From: Winogradskyella aurantiaca
GTDB taxonomy: Bacteria; Bacteroidota; Bacteroidia; Flavobacteriales; Flavobacteriaceae
Length of the DNA stretch: 64,000 nucleotides
Assembly: GCF_003362725.1 (NCBI RefSeq)
Contig: NZ_QKTV01000001.1
Location: 124,001-188,000, forward strand
Direction of reading: 5' to 3'
Positions 27,801 through 36,575 of this stretch are shown here, in pieces (the first letter of the stretch is position 1; each line of letters starts with the position of its first letter). The notes under the pieces are model-generated. The model was not told the DNA's origin. It was given only the letters and a program-made list of their open reading frames with translations, and searched no databases. Both the position numbers and the translations under genes were made by a program.

Positions 27801-29364
27801 TTGTGACCTGAGCAAAAAGCTGCTTAAAATAATTGTAAACTAATTGTGGGCGCTCGGATAATACCGCTATTGGAGTATCACTTCCCATGGACCCAATGGG
27901 CTCTTTTCCTAACTGAGCCATGGGTCTGATTATCGTGTTTAAGTCTTCCTGAGTATATCCAAAAACGATTTCTCGCTTCTTGAGATCGATTTCATCATAT
28001 AGTATTGGCCCCTTTTTGGCAGAGATATCCTTTAGATGAATTAAATTTTCATCAAGCCATTTTCTATAGGGATGCTTGGAGGCTATGGTTTCTTTTATCT
28101 CCTCATCGTTGACAATTCTTCCTTCGTTCATATCCACTAAGAACATTTTGCCAGGTTCTAATCGCCCGTGATACTCCACGTTCTCTGGTTTAATGTCTAC
28201 TACACCTGTCTCAGAAGACATGATAACATTACCATTTTTAGTTACCGTATATCTCGATGGACGTAACCCGTTTCTATCTAGTACAGCTCCTATATAATTA
28301 CCATCCGTAAAAGGAATTGACGCTGGACCATCCCATGGTTCCATAACACAGGAATTATATTCGTAAAAAGCTCTTTTAGCATCAGACATATTGGGATTCT
28401 TTTCCCAAGCCTCAGGCACTAACATCATCATGGCTTCTGGTAAAGAACGCCCTGTCATCAATAGTAATTCCACAACCATATCTAAGGAGGCCGAATCTGA
28501 TTTTCCTTTTAGGACAGTTGGAATTATTTTTTTCAAATCCTCCCCAAAGGCATCGCTCTTCATAATCTCCTCACGAGAAAACATCCTGGATACATTGCCT
28601 CTAAGGGTGTTTATTTCTCCATTATGACAAATGTATCTGAACGGCTGTGCTAAATCCCAAGTAGGGAAGGTATTTGTTGAAAAACGTTGATGAACCAAGG
28701 CCAATCTAGTCTTTAAGGCAGAGTTATTTAAGTCTAAATAGTACTCATTAATATGTTCGGGTTTTAAAAGACCTTTAAAGATGATGATCTTGGTTGAAAG
28801 ACTTGGCAGGTAGAAGTACTGAGATTCGGATAAGCGCGAGTTGTATATAGTGTGTTCGGCTATTTTACGAGCAGCAAACAATTTAAGTCTAAACTCTTTA
28901 TCAGATTGGTCATTATCAGACTTCCCAATAAAAACCTGTTTAACATATGGTTCAGTGCTTCTGGCAATGTCTCCAAGAACCTCACTATTAACAGGGACAT
29001 CCCTCCAACCAATTAATTGCAAGCCTTGATTCTTTATCTCCGTTTCAAAAACATCAATACAATAGCTGCGTTGGTTTTCTTTCCTAGGCAAGAACACATT
29101 ACTAACAGCATATTGTCCGGCTTCTGGTAAATCAAACTCACAAAAAACAGTAAAGAACTTATGGGGAATATCTATAAGTATTCCAGCGCCATCACCAGTA
29201 ACTCCATCGGCACTAACAGCACCACGGTGTTCTAATTTTACTAGAATTTCTAGTGCTTTATGAATAATATCATTAGAACGCTTCCCTGTTAAACTACAGA
29301 TAAAGCCTGCGCCACAATTATCATGTTCAAATTCGGGTAAATAAAGACCTTGTTTCTTCAGCAT
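24865..29364 (-). CDS. gltB: Glutamate synthase, large subunit
   Basis: Alpha subunit of GOGAT, 1499 residues. Glutamine is hydrolysed by the N-terminal Ntn amidotransferase domain: Cys17 in EHDNCGAGF is the nucleophile, so a 16-residue propeptide must be removed. The central domain and FMN synthase domain follow; the [3Fe-4S] motif C-x5-C-x4-C ([12 protein letters not shown]) is intact, and the C-terminal GXGXG helix domain is present. With GlnA (divergently encoded 2.9 kb away) it forms the GS-GOGAT cycle. It is the first gene of gltBD and is transcribed from the 443-bp region it shares with the porin-amtB-glnA operon. Confidence 0.97.
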   Translation of the reverse strand: MLKKQGLYLPEFEHDNCGAGFICSLTGKRSNDIIHKALEILVKLEHRGAVSADGVTGDGAGILIDIPHKFFTVFCEFDLPEAGQYAVSNVFLPRKENQRSYCIDVFETEIKNQGLQLIGWRDVPVNSEVLGDIARSTEPYVKQVFIGKSDNDQSDKEFRLKLFAARKIAEHTIYNSRLSESQYFYLPSLSTKIIIFKGLLKPEHINEYYLDLNNSALKTRLALVHQRFSTNTFPTWDLAQPFRYICHNGEINTLRGNVSRMFSREEIMKSDAFGEDLKKIIPTVLKGKSDSASLDMVVELLLMTGRSLPEAMMMLVPEAWEKNPNMSDAKRAFYEYNSCVMEPWDGPASIPFTDGNYIGAVLDRNGLRPSRYTVTKNGNVIMSSETGVVDIKPENVEYHGRLEPGKMFLVDMNEGRIVNDEEIKETIASKHPYRKWLDENLIHLKDISAKKGPILYDEIDLKKREIVFGYTQEDLNTIIRPMAQLGKEPIGSMGSDTPIAVLSERPQLVYNYFKQLFAQVTNPPLDGIREELITDISLTLGSDVNLFDINAEHCKKLKIQNPVISKHDLDKIRNYETNPDFKVTSISMLYEVNRGLNELEVALDNLVTKASKAVDQGTNIIILSDRYVDENHAPIPALLACSYVNHSLHKLGKRSQVSIVIESAEPREVHHFALLFGFGASAVNPYIVNEIVQEQINTNDVTDLEYLTAIKNYNKAVGKGILKVMNKIGISTLNSYRASQLFECIGINTATVEKYFPNTPTRIQGIGLREIEQGIVKRHRRAFQVNDTNVDIEVGGDYRWRRGQEKHMFNPLTIAKLQESVRKNKTTTYKEYSKLVNDQSKSLMTIRGLFEFDQFDPIPLEEVESWTEIVKRFKTGAMSYGSISKEAHENLAIAMNRIGGKSNSGEGGEDQERFYKSSQGDWRNSAIKQIASGRFGVTSNYLTNANEIQIKIAQGAKPGEGGQLPGPKVNREIAKTRNSTPYVGLISPPPHHDIYSIEDLSQLIFDAKSANREARINVKLVSEVGVGTVAAGVAKAKADVILISGFDGGTGASPLTSLRHAGLPWELGVAEAQQTLVMNDLRNRVILECDGQLKTGRDVAIACLLGAEEFGFATAPLVASGCIMMRVCHLNTCPVGIATQNPELRKKFKGKPEHVVNYMYFVAQELREIMAKLGFRTVNEMVGQVQKLNRNKAIEHYKASGIDLTPILHKVEVADEVKLYNTEEQDHNLEKHLDFQIISQAHQALFRRQRTHLELPITNMDRAIGAIVSNEISKIYGAQGLPEDTINIDFKGSAGQSFGAFTTSGVRMTVHGNTNDYLGKGLSGGKLIIKVPSESTIVPEDNIITGNVTLYGATSGEVYINGKAGERFCVRNSGAKAVVEGIGDHGCEYMTGGVAVILGSVGRNFGAGMSGGIAYVLDTDDNFKSLCNSADLNIDPVVLDEDELQLKTLIENHYAATNSPLAIRILMDWDSYLPKFKKVLPEEYRQALLRLEKEQLETA

Positions 29365-29561
29365 AACTCCTATTTTTTTAAGGGATCTTCAATCCGCTGT
29401 GAACTACTAATATATAGTCGTTAAGGCTATTAGAAAAAAAGTGAAATCACTTTTCCAAAATCGATAATTCTATTCGATTTTACTGAATAATCGTCAATAT
29501 AAAGGCGAATTATTGAAAAATTCCCAATGAAATTTTTTCTAATAAAACATGCTAAATATTA

Positions 29562-29580
29562 CGAAAACGTTTTCGAAAAC
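29562..29580. promoter_or_regulatory. Overlapping palindromes, possible operator (gltB side)
   Basis: The stretch from 29562 contains CGAAAACGTTTTCG (29562-29575) and GTTTTCGAAAAC (29569-29580), two perfect palindromes sharing one arm, so that GAAAAC, GTTTTC and GAAAAC alternate. The first resembles LacI/GalR-type operators. It lies about 200 bp upstream of gltB and 230 bp upstream of the porin. Confidence 0.5.
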
Positions 29581-29679
29581 TTCCTTTTAATAAGAATCTT
29601 TCAGTTTTTATGTGAATTTATTGACAATTATTAAATCTAGCGTTTGTCAATTTTATAAAATATCATCTTGAAAATCAAA

Positions 29680-29753
29680 TACCCCAAATTTTAAGGGGGT
29701 AAAAATAAAATATTCATAAAAATGCAATCTATACCCCTATTTTTTTGTGGGTA
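29680..29753. promoter_or_regulatory. Two matching 22-bp inverted repeats, putative nitrogen-regulator operators
   Basis: Site 1 (29680-29701) reads TACCCC, ten A/T-rich bases, GGGGTA, a perfect 6-bp inverted repeat. Site 2 (29732-29753) reads TACCCC, ten bases, TGGGTA, five of six arms matching. Both are exactly 22 bp and their centres are 52 bp apart, about five helical turns. Site 2 covers the -33 TTTG of the porin promoter. The spacing and duplication suggest cooperative binding by a dimeric regulator of nitrogen assimilation; the regulator is unknown. Confidence 0.6.
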
Positions 29754-29776
29754 CAAATAAAAATAAAATAGTTTTG
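29744..29776 (+). promoter_or_regulatory. Bacteroidota-type promoter of porin-amtB-glnA
   Basis: A -33 element TTTG (29744-29747), 21-bp spacer and -7 element TAGTTTTG (29769-29776), which fits the TAnnTTTG consensus of this phylum's primary sigma factor. The start of transcription is expected around 29780-29785, leaving a short leader before the ATG at 29808. Site 2 of the repeated operator overlaps the -33 element. Confidence 0.7.
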
Positions 29777-29807
29777 AGTGCTAATTAACTTTTTAAAACA
29801 GAGAATT

Positions 29808-30854
29808 ATGAAAAGAAAATTTACACTTTTGATGCTTATTGCAAGCTTGGGATTATTTGCTCAAGAAGAAGAAAAAAAGCGATTCACTCTTAGTGGTAGT
29901 GTTGACGCCTATTATCAAACTTTTTTAACTGCCCCTGACAACTTGGAACCATCGTTTGGTACGGCCTTCGCAGATCAAACAGGATTTGCCTTAGGTATGG
30001 GAAACTTAATTGCTAGTTATGAAGGAGATAAAGTAGGAGTAGTTTTAGACCTAGTTGTAGGGCCTAGAGGTGCTAGTGCTACTTTTAACTCAGACATTAT
30101 TGACGGTATAGTCAATCAGGCTTATGTTTATTGGAATGTCTCTGAAAAGACCACATTAACCTTTGGTAGATGGAATACATTTCTTGGGTACGAGGTAATT
30201 GCACCAGCTGCCAATTTCAACTATAGTACTTCCTACCTTTTTTCAAGCGGACCGTTTTCACACATAGGTTTAAAAGCTGATTTTGCCCTATCAGATGATT
30301 TTAGCCTAATGTTAGCCGTAACCAACCCTTGGGATGTTAATGATACGTCTACTACCGGGGAATATGCACTTGGTGCACAGTTAGGTTACAAAGATCAATA
30401 TCTTAATATTTATTATGATAGTGGAAAAAATGGAGGTCTAGGATTTGAGATTGATTATACTGGTGGCTTCAATTTCACTGAGGACTTCTTCCTTGGAATT
30501 AATGCTGCTTATAACGACAATAGTGGTGCGGGATTTTATGGAGCAGCACTTTACCCACAATACACATTTACAGATACTTTTGCACTGGGGTTAAGAGGTG
30601 AATACTTCTCACTACATGGATCTCAAGAGTTAGACGAAGGTACCGGCAATCTAGTTAGTGTTCCAGACCCAAGCGTGTTTGCAACCACTTTAACTGGAAG
30701 CTTCACGATAGAAAGTCTAATTATAAAACCAGAATTACGATTAGATTCTTTAACAAACGCCACGGGAGGCTTATACGGTAACGTAATTGATAAAGACGGA
30801 GCCCCTGCGGACAGTCTAGCCGCTTTCACATTAGCCGCTATTTATACATTTTAA
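29808..30854 (+). CDS. Outer-membrane beta-barrel porin (bbp2/OmpL-like)
   Basis: Protein of 348 residues with an N-terminal signal peptide (MKRKFTLLMLIASLGLFAQ, cleavage after about residue 19) and a chain of alternating hydrophobic and polar residues rich in aromatic and Gly residues, ending in IYTF, typical of a beta-barrel. It resembles the Bacteroidota putative beta-barrel porin-2 family. The ATG at 29808 is chosen because it starts the signal peptide directly; an in-frame GTG at 29778 lies within the predicted promoter/start-of-transcript region. It is 19 bp ahead of amtB, so the likely role is passage of ammonium or another nitrogen compound across the outer membrane (inference from context). 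Confidence 0.82.
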   Translation: MKRKFTLLMLIASLGLFAQEEEKKRFTLSGSVDAYYQTFLTAPDNLEPSFGTAFADQTGFALGMGNLIASYEGDKVGVVLDLVVGPRGASATFNSDIIDGIVNQAYVYWNVSEKTTLTFGRWNTFLGYEVIAPAANFNYSTSYLFSSGPFSHIGLKADFALSDDFSLMLAVTNPWDVNDTSTTGEYALGAQLGYKDQYLNIYYDSGKNGGLGFEIDYTGGFNFTEDFFLGINAAYNDNSGAGFYGAALYPQYTFTDTFALGLRGEYFSLHGSQELDEGTGNLVSVPDPSVFATTLTGSFTIESLIIKPELRLDSLTNATGGLYGNVIDKDGAPADSLAAFTLAAIYTF

Positions 30855-30873
30855 ACTAACTAAACTAATTATT

Positions 30874-32181
30874 ATGATTACTAAATTTCTAACATTTTAC
30901 ACTCATGCCTTAACCCTTCAAAAAGTTCCTGCAACTACTAAAGACATAGAAGATGCAGTTGCAGCGATAAATGGAGACTTAGGAATGTTATGGATGCTAT
31001 TATCCGGAATTCTAGTGTTTTTTATGCAAGCAGGATTTACACTTGTAGAATCCGGCATGACACGTTCAAAAAACGCCGTTAATATTGCAATGAAAAATTT
31101 GCTGGACATCTGTGTTGGCTCGCTCACGTATTGGCTTGTTGGCTACTCTCTAATGTATGGTGACACCTCAAACGGATGGTTTTTCTGGAGCGGTCTCTTC
31201 CAGGGTGAAGGAGCTGATTTGTTTTTTCAAACAATGTTCGCCGCTACAGCAGCCACTATTGTATCTGGAGCTATCGCAGGAAGAACAAAATACTCAACTT
31301 ATGTGGTATTCTCAATTGTCATGACTGCATTAATCTATCCTATTTCAGGAGGATGGCAATGGCAAGGTTCCGGTTGGTTAACTGAACTAGGATTTATCGA
31401 CTTTGCAGGATCTTCCATTGTACACTCAGTAGGTGGCTGGGCTGCTTTAGTTGCTGCGGTATTAGTTGGCCCTCGTATTGGAAAATTCGTCAATGGAAAA
31501 GTAATGCCTATTCCTGGTCACAATCAAATTTTGGCTACCCTTGGAGTATTTATACTTTGGTTAGGATGGTTTGGTTTTAACGGTGGTTCACAATTAGCTT
31601 GGGGCGGTGCTGACGCCATTGGAGCTTCCAATGTTGTATTGGTGACAAATCTAGCTGCTGCCGCTGGTGGATTAGGTGCTTTAATTACTACTTGGGTATG
31701 GTACGGTAAACCGCATCTTGCACAAACACTAAATGGTGCTCTGGCTGGTTTGGTGAGCATTACTGCTGGTTGCGGAAATATGACAGAAGGAGGTGCTGCA
31801 TTAGCTGGCTTACTTGGAGGTATTTTAGTCGTTTTTTCAATTGAATTTATCGAGAAAAAACTTAAGATTGATGATGCTATCGGAGCTGCTTCGGTACATG
31901 GAGTTGTAGGAGTCTGGGGAACTTTAGTTATTGGACTTTGGGGTGTAGATGGTGAAACAGGTATTGGTCTGTTTAATGGTGGCGGTGCTGGTCAGCTTGG
32001 TGTTCAAGCAATTGGAGCATTGGCTTATGCCGTTTGGGCAGTAGTACTTTCATGGATCGTATTATTCACATTAAAGAAGACTTTTGGCCTAAGGGTTAGT
32101 AAAGAGGTTGAAGAAAGTGGCTTAGACATTTCAGAACACGGAACACTTGCTTATCCAGGAAAACGAAATAGAGGTGAGTAA
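30874..32181 (+). CDS. amtB: Ammonium transporter
   Basis: Inner-membrane ammonium channel of the Amt/MEP/Rh family, 435 residues, with about eleven hydrophobic segments; the first is at about residues 40-62. Both pore histidines are present: His184 in IVHSVGGWAALVA and His342 in VHGVVGVWGTLVIG. The N-terminal ~30 residues are hydrophilic and probably lie outside. Usually an amtB gene is paired with a PII protein gene (glnK); none is found here, and instead the flanking genes are a porin and glnA. The transcript is probably porin-amtB-glnA. Confidence 0.96.
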   Translation: MITKFLTFYTHALTLQKVPATTKDIEDAVAAINGDLGMLWMLLSGILVFFMQAGFTLVESGMTRSKNAVNIAMKNLLDICVGSLTYWLVGYSLMYGDTSNGWFFWSGLFQGEGADLFFQTMFAATAATIVSGAIAGRTKYSTYVVFSIVMTALIYPISGGWQWQGSGWLTELGFIDFAGSSIVHSVGGWAALVAAVLVGPRIGKFVNGKVMPIPGHNQILATLGVFILWLGWFGFNGGSQLAWGGADAIGASNVVLVTNLAAAAGGLGALITTWVWYGKPHLAQTLNGALAGLVSITAGCGNMTEGGAALAGLLGGILVVFSIEFIEKKLKIDDAIGAASVHGVVGVWGTLVIGLWGVDGETGIGLFNGGGAGQLGVQAIGALAYAVWAVVLSWIVLFTLKKTFGLRVSKEVEESGLDISEHGTLAYPGKRNRGE

Positions 32182-32235
32182 AGAAAAATCTCTTTCGAGA
32201 TATCCTCAACAAAATTGAAATAAAAAACAGTTAAA

Positions 32236-33252
32236 ATGAGCAAATCAAAATTAGAATACATTTGGTTAGATGGCTATAAGCCAACCCAAAATATGAGAAG
32301 TAAAACTAAAATTGAAGAAAATTTTAGCGGTAAATTAGAAGATTGTCCTATTTGGTCTTTTGATGGGTCTTCTACTCGTCAGGCAACTGGAGATTCCTCA
32401 GATTGTTTATTAAAACCAGTGGCCATTTATCCAGACCCCACGAGAAAAAACGGTTATTTGGTAATGACTGAAGTCTTAAATGCTGATGGAACTCCTCATG
32501 AGTCTAATGGAAGGGCTACAATTGATGATGATGACAACGACTTTTGGTTTGGTTTTGAGCAGGAGTACTTTATAATGGATAAATCCACCCAATTACCCTT
32601 AGGCTTTCCGGTGGGTGGATATCCTGCACCACAAGGAATGTACTATTGCTCAGTAGGTGGCAAAAACACCCATGGCAGAGATTTGGTAGAAGAACATGCC
32701 AATATCTGTATAGACGCAGGGCTAAATTTTGAAGGTATAAACCAAGAGGTAGCTTCTGGTCAATGGGAGTTTCAACTATTTGCTAAAGGAGCAAAAAAGG
32801 CAGGAGATGAAATATGGATCGCTCGTTATATTTTAGATCGTCTTACGGAAAAATATGGCTATTATATTGAATATCACCCCAAGCCATTAGGTAAGGACAT
32901 GGACTGGAATGGTTCGGGTATGCATGCCAACTTCTCGAACACCACATTAAGAACATGTGGTTCTAAAGAAACGTATGAAAAAATATGTGAGTCCTTTAGG
33001 TCTGTGGTCAAGGAGCATATTTCAGTCTATGGAGAATTTAACGATCAACGTTTGACGGGTGAACATGAAACTCAGTCAATTGATGAGTTTTCCTATGGTA
33101 TATCAGACCGAGGCGCTTCAATTCGTATTCCTATTATTACAGTTGAAAAAGGCTGGAAAGGATGGTTAGAAGACAGAAGGCCTGCTTCTAACGGTGATCC
33201 TTATAAAATTGCAGGACGTATTATTAAAACTGTAAAGTCTGCAGTTATATAA
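32236..33252 (+). CDS. glnA: Glutamine synthetase, eukaryote-like type II
   Basis: ATP-dependent synthesis of glutamine from glutamate and ammonia. At 338 residues it is the short type II (GSII) form found in eukaryotes, some actinobacteria, rhizobia and Flavobacteriia, not the ~470-residue GSI or ~730-residue GSIII. WSFDGSSTRQATG near residue 40, FGFEQEYF near 105, NQEVASGQWEFQ near 170 and the MDWNGSGMHANFS segment near 225 carry the metal and substrate contacts; NDQRLTGEHET follows. GSII lacks the adenylylation loop of GSI, so control at protein level by that route is not expected. It lies 54 bp after amtB and is the third gene of the ammonium-uptake operon. Confidence 0.96.
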   Translation: MSKSKLEYIWLDGYKPTQNMRSKTKIEENFSGKLEDCPIWSFDGSSTRQATGDSSDCLLKPVAIYPDPTRKNGYLVMTEVLNADGTPHESNGRATIDDDDNDFWFGFEQEYFIMDKSTQLPLGFPVGGYPAPQGMYYCSVGGKNTHGRDLVEEHANICIDAGLNFEGINQEVASGQWEFQLFAKGAKKAGDEIWIARYILDRLTEKYGYYIEYHPKPLGKDMDWNGSGMHANFSNTTLRTCGSKETYEKICESFRSVVKEHISVYGEFNDQRLTGEHETQSIDEFSYGISDRGASIRIPIITVEKGWKGWLEDRRPASNGDPYKIAGRIIKTVKSAVI

Positions 33253-33286
33253 CTATTGTCTAAATAAACAATTTCAAGAAATTACG

Positions 33287-33321
33287 AAACGAGACTAACC
33301 AAATAAGGATGGTCTCGTTTT
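33287..33321 (+). terminator. Terminator after glnA
   Basis: AAACGAGAC (33287-33295) pairs with GTCTCGTTT (33312-33320), followed by T and then A/T-rich sequence. The stem is 9 bp with an additional inner CC/GG pair. It lies 34 bp after the glnA stop. Confidence 0.75.
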
Positions 33322-33355
33322 AAAGAGAAAATTGATTAGTTAGGTTTTATTTTGC

Positions 33356-33393
33356 AAAAAACCTTCTTAGCTCATACCGCTAAGAAGGTTTTT
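33356..33393. terminator. Bidirectional terminator between glnA and leuB
   Basis: A long perfect stem: the arm ending ACCTTCTTAGC (to 33371), preceded by five A, pairs with GCTAAGAAGGT starting at 33379 and followed by five T; loop TCATACC. Having A and T runs on the two sides, it can stop both the glnA transcript and the opposing leu transcript. Confidence 0.9.
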
Positions 33394-33443
33394 CATTTTA
33401 ATCACACTTTAGAAGCCGTGTAATTAAATATATGTCACTTAGA

Positions 33444-34562
33444 TTATATAATGGTAGACTGACCCAAATGAATATTAGTGAAGTTGATGTTTTTGTCCTT
33501 GGGATGGAAAATAAAATCTTCAATAAATTCACCGACTTTTGAAGTGGTGATGTTGCTGTATTTAGAATTAATATCTGGGGTTGTAATGTCCAGCTTCAAG
33601 GATTTTTCCACTGCTAATCGCAACTGCTCTGCCTCATTGTTTAGACCGAAATGGTCTAAGAGCATGGCCGCTGACAAAATGGAAGCGATTGGATTAGCAA
33701 TCCCTTTTCCTGCGGCTTGAGGATAGGATCCGTGAATGGGTTCAAACAAGGCGTGCTTTTCACCAATAGAAGCCGAAGCCAACAGGCCGATAGATCCGCC
33801 TATAACACTAGCCTCATCACTAATAATATCCCCAAACATATTTTCTGTTAAAATCACATCAAACTGTTTTGGGTTTAAAATCAACTGCATAGCCGCATTA
33901 TCCACAAACAAAAAGTCTAATTCAATATCTGGATAGTCACTGGCTACTTCCGTAGTGACTTTCCTCCATAGTCTTGAGCTCTCAAGCACGTTGGCTTTAT
34001 CAACCAGAGTTACCTTTTGATTTCTATTTTGAGCTGCTTTAAAGGCCAAATGGGCAATACGCTCTATTTCTTCTCTTGAATACGCGCATAAATCTGAAGC
34101 TAAATTTCCGTCTTCACTTAAATGTTTTTCCCCAAAATAGATACCACCTGTCAGCTCTCTATAGATACTTATGTCCGTCCCTTCTATGATATGCTTTTTA
34201 AGAGGAGACTTATCCAATAAGGTTTCATAGGCTTTTACCGGTCTGATATTAGCAAACAAACCTAATTCCTTTCTAAGCTCAAGGAGACCTTGTTCGGGCC
34301 GCACCTTTGCAGATGGGTCATTATCGTATTTTGGATGACCGATAGCTCCAAATAAAATAGCATCACTGGACTTACACAGTTCCAGGGTTTCATCAGGGAG
34401 CGGATCGTTATAATTATCAATGGCAATCGCCCCAACATCCGCTGTTGTGAATTTAAAACTATGGTCAAACTCTGAAGCAATGGCGTTAAGTGCCCTAATA
34501 GCCTGATTAGTTACTTCGGGACCAATACCATCACCTGGTAAAACTGCAATATTAAGTTTCAT
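33444..34562 (-). CDS. leuB: 3-Isopropylmalate dehydrogenase
   Basis: NAD-dependent oxidative decarboxylase, 372 residues, third enzyme of leucine synthesis. VLPGDGIGPEV at the N-terminus, the RELTGGIYFG motif near 140, and the NMFGDIISDEASVIGGSIGLL signature near 245 identify the family; the RPVKAYETLL segment preceding fits IPMDH rather than isocitrate or tartrate dehydrogenase. The start ATG at 34562 gives the conserved N-terminus; an in-frame longer version from 34604 would begin inside leuD and is rejected. It is the last gene of leuA-leuC-leuD-leuB, 10 bp behind leuD. Confidence 0.96.
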   Translation of the reverse strand: MKLNIAVLPGDGIGPEVTNQAIRALNAIASEFDHSFKFTTADVGAIAIDNYNDPLPDETLELCKSSDAILFGAIGHPKYDNDPSAKVRPEQGLLELRKELGLFANIRPVKAYETLLDKSPLKKHIIEGTDISIYRELTGGIYFGEKHLSEDGNLASDLCAYSREEIERIAHLAFKAAQNRNQKVTLVDKANVLESSRLWRKVTTEVASDYPDIELDFLFVDNAAMQLILNPKQFDVILTENMFGDIISDEASVIGGSIGLLASASIGEKHALFEPIHGSYPQAAGKGIANPIASILSAAMLLDHFGLNNEAEQLRLAVEKSLKLDITTPDINSKYSNITTSKVGEFIEDFIFHPKDKNINFTNIHLGQSTII

Positions 34563-34572
34563 AAGTCTTCCG

Positions 34573-35163
34573 TTAGTATGTTTTCTGGGCTTCAAAAGCC
34601 TCAATTAATTCTTTATTGTTAATCAAATAATCAATGTCATCATAGCCATTGATCAAACAGGTTTTTTTATAGGCGTCAATCTCAAAACTTTCAGATAGCT
34701 CTGAATCTAGAACTGAGATGGTCTGATTACTCAAATCAACTTCAATCTTCGATGAGGGATTAGACTCTATAATAGTCATTAAGTCATTTAAAAACCCCTC
34801 TGAAACTTGCACTGGGAGAAGACCATTGTTCAATGCATTTCCCTTAAAAATATCTGCAAAAAAACTGGACACCACCACCTTAAAACCATAGCCAGCAATA
34901 GCCCAGGCGGCGTGTTCACGACTGGATCCACATCCAAAATTATCTCCCGCCACCAATATACTTCCCGTGTATTGTGCTTTGTTTAAGTTAAAGTCCTTGT
35001 TTTCGCTACCGTCCTTGTTAAATCGCCAGTCTCTAAAAAGATTGTCTCCAAAACCCTTTTTATCGGTCGCCTTTAAAAAACGAGCAGGTATTATTTGATC
35101 AGTATCTACATTCTCAATGTTCAATGGAACGGCAGTCGATATAAGTGTTGTAAATTTCTCCAT
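34573..35163 (-). CDS. leuD: 3-Isopropylmalate dehydratase, small subunit
   Basis: Swivelling aconitase domain, 196 residues, partner of LeuC. The N-terminal [13 protein letters not shown] and the [17 protein letters not shown] motif (near 75-90) are diagnostic. The length fits the bacterial LeuD type (about 200) rather than the shorter archaeal type. It lies 26 bp after leuC. Confidence 0.96.
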   Translation of the reverse strand: MEKFTTLISTAVPLNIENVDTDQIIPARFLKATDKKGFGDNLFRDWRFNKDGSENKDFNLNKAQYTGSILVAGDNFGCGSSREHAAWAIAGYGFKVVVSSFFADIFKGNALNNGLLPVQVSEGFLNDLMTIIESNPSSKIEVDLSNQTISVLDSELSESFEIDAYKKTCLINGYDDIDYLINNKELIEAFEAQKTY

Positions 35164-35189
35164 AAACTAATTTGTAATTCTAATACCTA

Positions 35190-36575
35190 CTAATTCAAAT
35201 GTTCCGTAATATCAACTATTTTACCTTCCACGGCGGTTGCGGCTGCCACAAGTGGGCTCGCTAAAATGGTTCTGGACCCTTGCCCCTGACGACCCTCAAA
35301 ATTTCTATTTGAGGTAGACACACAATATTCACCTTGTGGAATCTTATCCTCATTCATGGCCAAACAGGCAGAGCATCCTGGTTGTCGTAACTGAAAACCG
35401 GCCTCATCAAAAATGTCTTTTAGGCCTTCTTTTATTATTTGAGCTTCCACTTGCTTACTACCAGGTACTAACCAGGCAGTAACATTTTCTGCTTTTTGTT
35501 TGCCCTTAATAAAACTGGCGGCAACCCTAAAATCTTCGATACGCGAATTGGTGCAGCTACCAATAAATACATAATTGATAGGTTTATCAATCAAACGCTC
35601 TCCAGCGCTAAAGTTCATATACTGTAAGGACTTATTAAATGACAGGGTGTCCTCTTCAGGTATCGCTTCGGTAATTTTTATACCCATTCCCGGATTGGTG
35701 CCATAGGTAATCATAGGTTCTATATCGTCCGCATCAAAGACGTATTCCTTGTCAAATATCGCTCCCTCATCAGTTGGTAGTGTTTTCCAATAAGCGACCT
35801 TCTCTTCAAAGGCTTTCCCTTTTGGTGCAAATTCACGTTCTTTTATATAATCAAATGTTGTTTGGTCTGGTGCAATCATCCCGCCTCGAGCACCCATTTC
35901 AATGCTCATGTTGCATACGGTCATTCGGCCTTCCATGCTCATGTTTTCGAAAACACTTCCCGCATATTCACAGAAATAACCCGTACCAGAATTAGTGCCC
36001 AGTTTTGAAATGATATATAAAATAACATCCTTAGGAAGCACTCCTTTCTTTAACGTTCCATTTACGGTTACTCTTAAACTTTTAGGCTTTTTAAGTAGTA
36101 GGCATTGACTAGCGAAAACCTGAGCTACTTGACTTGTGCCAATACCAAAAGCAATGGCGCCAAAGGCACCATGGGTTGAGGTATGGCTATCACCACAAAC
36201 CATGGTTATACCAGGTTGTGTGATTCCTAATTCCGGAGCCATAACATGTACAATACCATTGTACTTGTGACCCAATTCGTATAAGGTAATGTTGTTCTTT
36301 TCACAATTCTGTGAGAGCTGCTCCAACTGCTTCCGTGACAAAGCATCTTTAATTGGCTGATCCTGGTTTAAAGTGGGGGTATTATGATCGGCTGTAGCGA
36401 CAATCTGATCTGGTCTAAAAATTGGAATACCTCGACGCTCCAATTCATTAAAAGCCTGAGGGCTGGTAACCTCATGTATTAAATGCTGGTCAATGTATAA
36501 AATCTGCGGTCCATTCTCTATACTACTGACTACGTGTGAATCCCACACCTTATCAAATAATGCTTTCTTACTCAT
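35190..36575 (-). CDS. leuC: 3-Isopropylmalate dehydratase, large subunit
   Basis: Aconitase-family [4Fe-4S] subunit of 461 residues that, with LeuD, isomerises 2- to 3-isopropylmalate. The cluster cysteines are found in FIGSCTNSR and in [10 protein letters not shown] (C-x2-C), both in the C-terminal half. [15 protein letters not shown] and the ATADHNTPT segment are substrate-binding blocks of the LeuC type. It follows leuA without any gap and precedes leuD by 26 bp. Confidence 0.97.
   Translation of the reverse strand: MSKKALFDKVWDSHVVSSIENGPQILYIDQHLIHEVTSPQAFNELERRGIPIFRPDQIVATADHNTPTLNQDQPIKDALSRKQLEQLSQNCEKNNITLYELGHKYNGIVHVMAPELGITQPGITMVCGDSHTSTHGAFGAIAFGIGTSQVAQVFASQCLLLKKPKSLRVTVNGTLKKGVLPKDVILYIISKLGTNSGTGYFCEYAGSVFENMSMEGRMTVCNMSIEMGARGGMIAPDQTTFDYIKEREFAPKGKAFEEKVAYWKTLPTDEGAIFDKEYVFDADDIEPMITYGTNPGMGIKITEAIPEEDTLSFNKSLQYMNFSAGERLIDKPINYVFIGSCTNSRIEDFRVAASFIKGKQKAENVTAWLVPGSKQVEAQIIKEGLKDIFDEAGFQLRQPGCSACLAMNEDKIPQGEYCVSTSNRNFEGRQGQGSRTILASPLVAAATAVEGKIVDITEHLN

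Larger units (their letters stand above)
29365..29807. other. Divergent regulatory region between gltB and the porin-amtB-glnA operon
   Basis: Non-coding, very AT-rich region of 443 bp. It contains the palindromic GAAAAC element (29562-29580), two 22-bp TACCCC-N10-GGGTA inverted repeats (29680-29701 and 29732-29753), and the porin promoter (29744-29776). No clear CAAAnnTA box for gltB was found. No reading frame or RNA gene was recognised in it. Confidence 0.7.

Noticed and set aside
33444-33480. Mobile element or att-site remnants at operon borders
   Set aside because: No transposase, integrase, flanking direct repeats or abrupt change in base composition was seen anywhere in the window, and no CRISPR-like repeat series.
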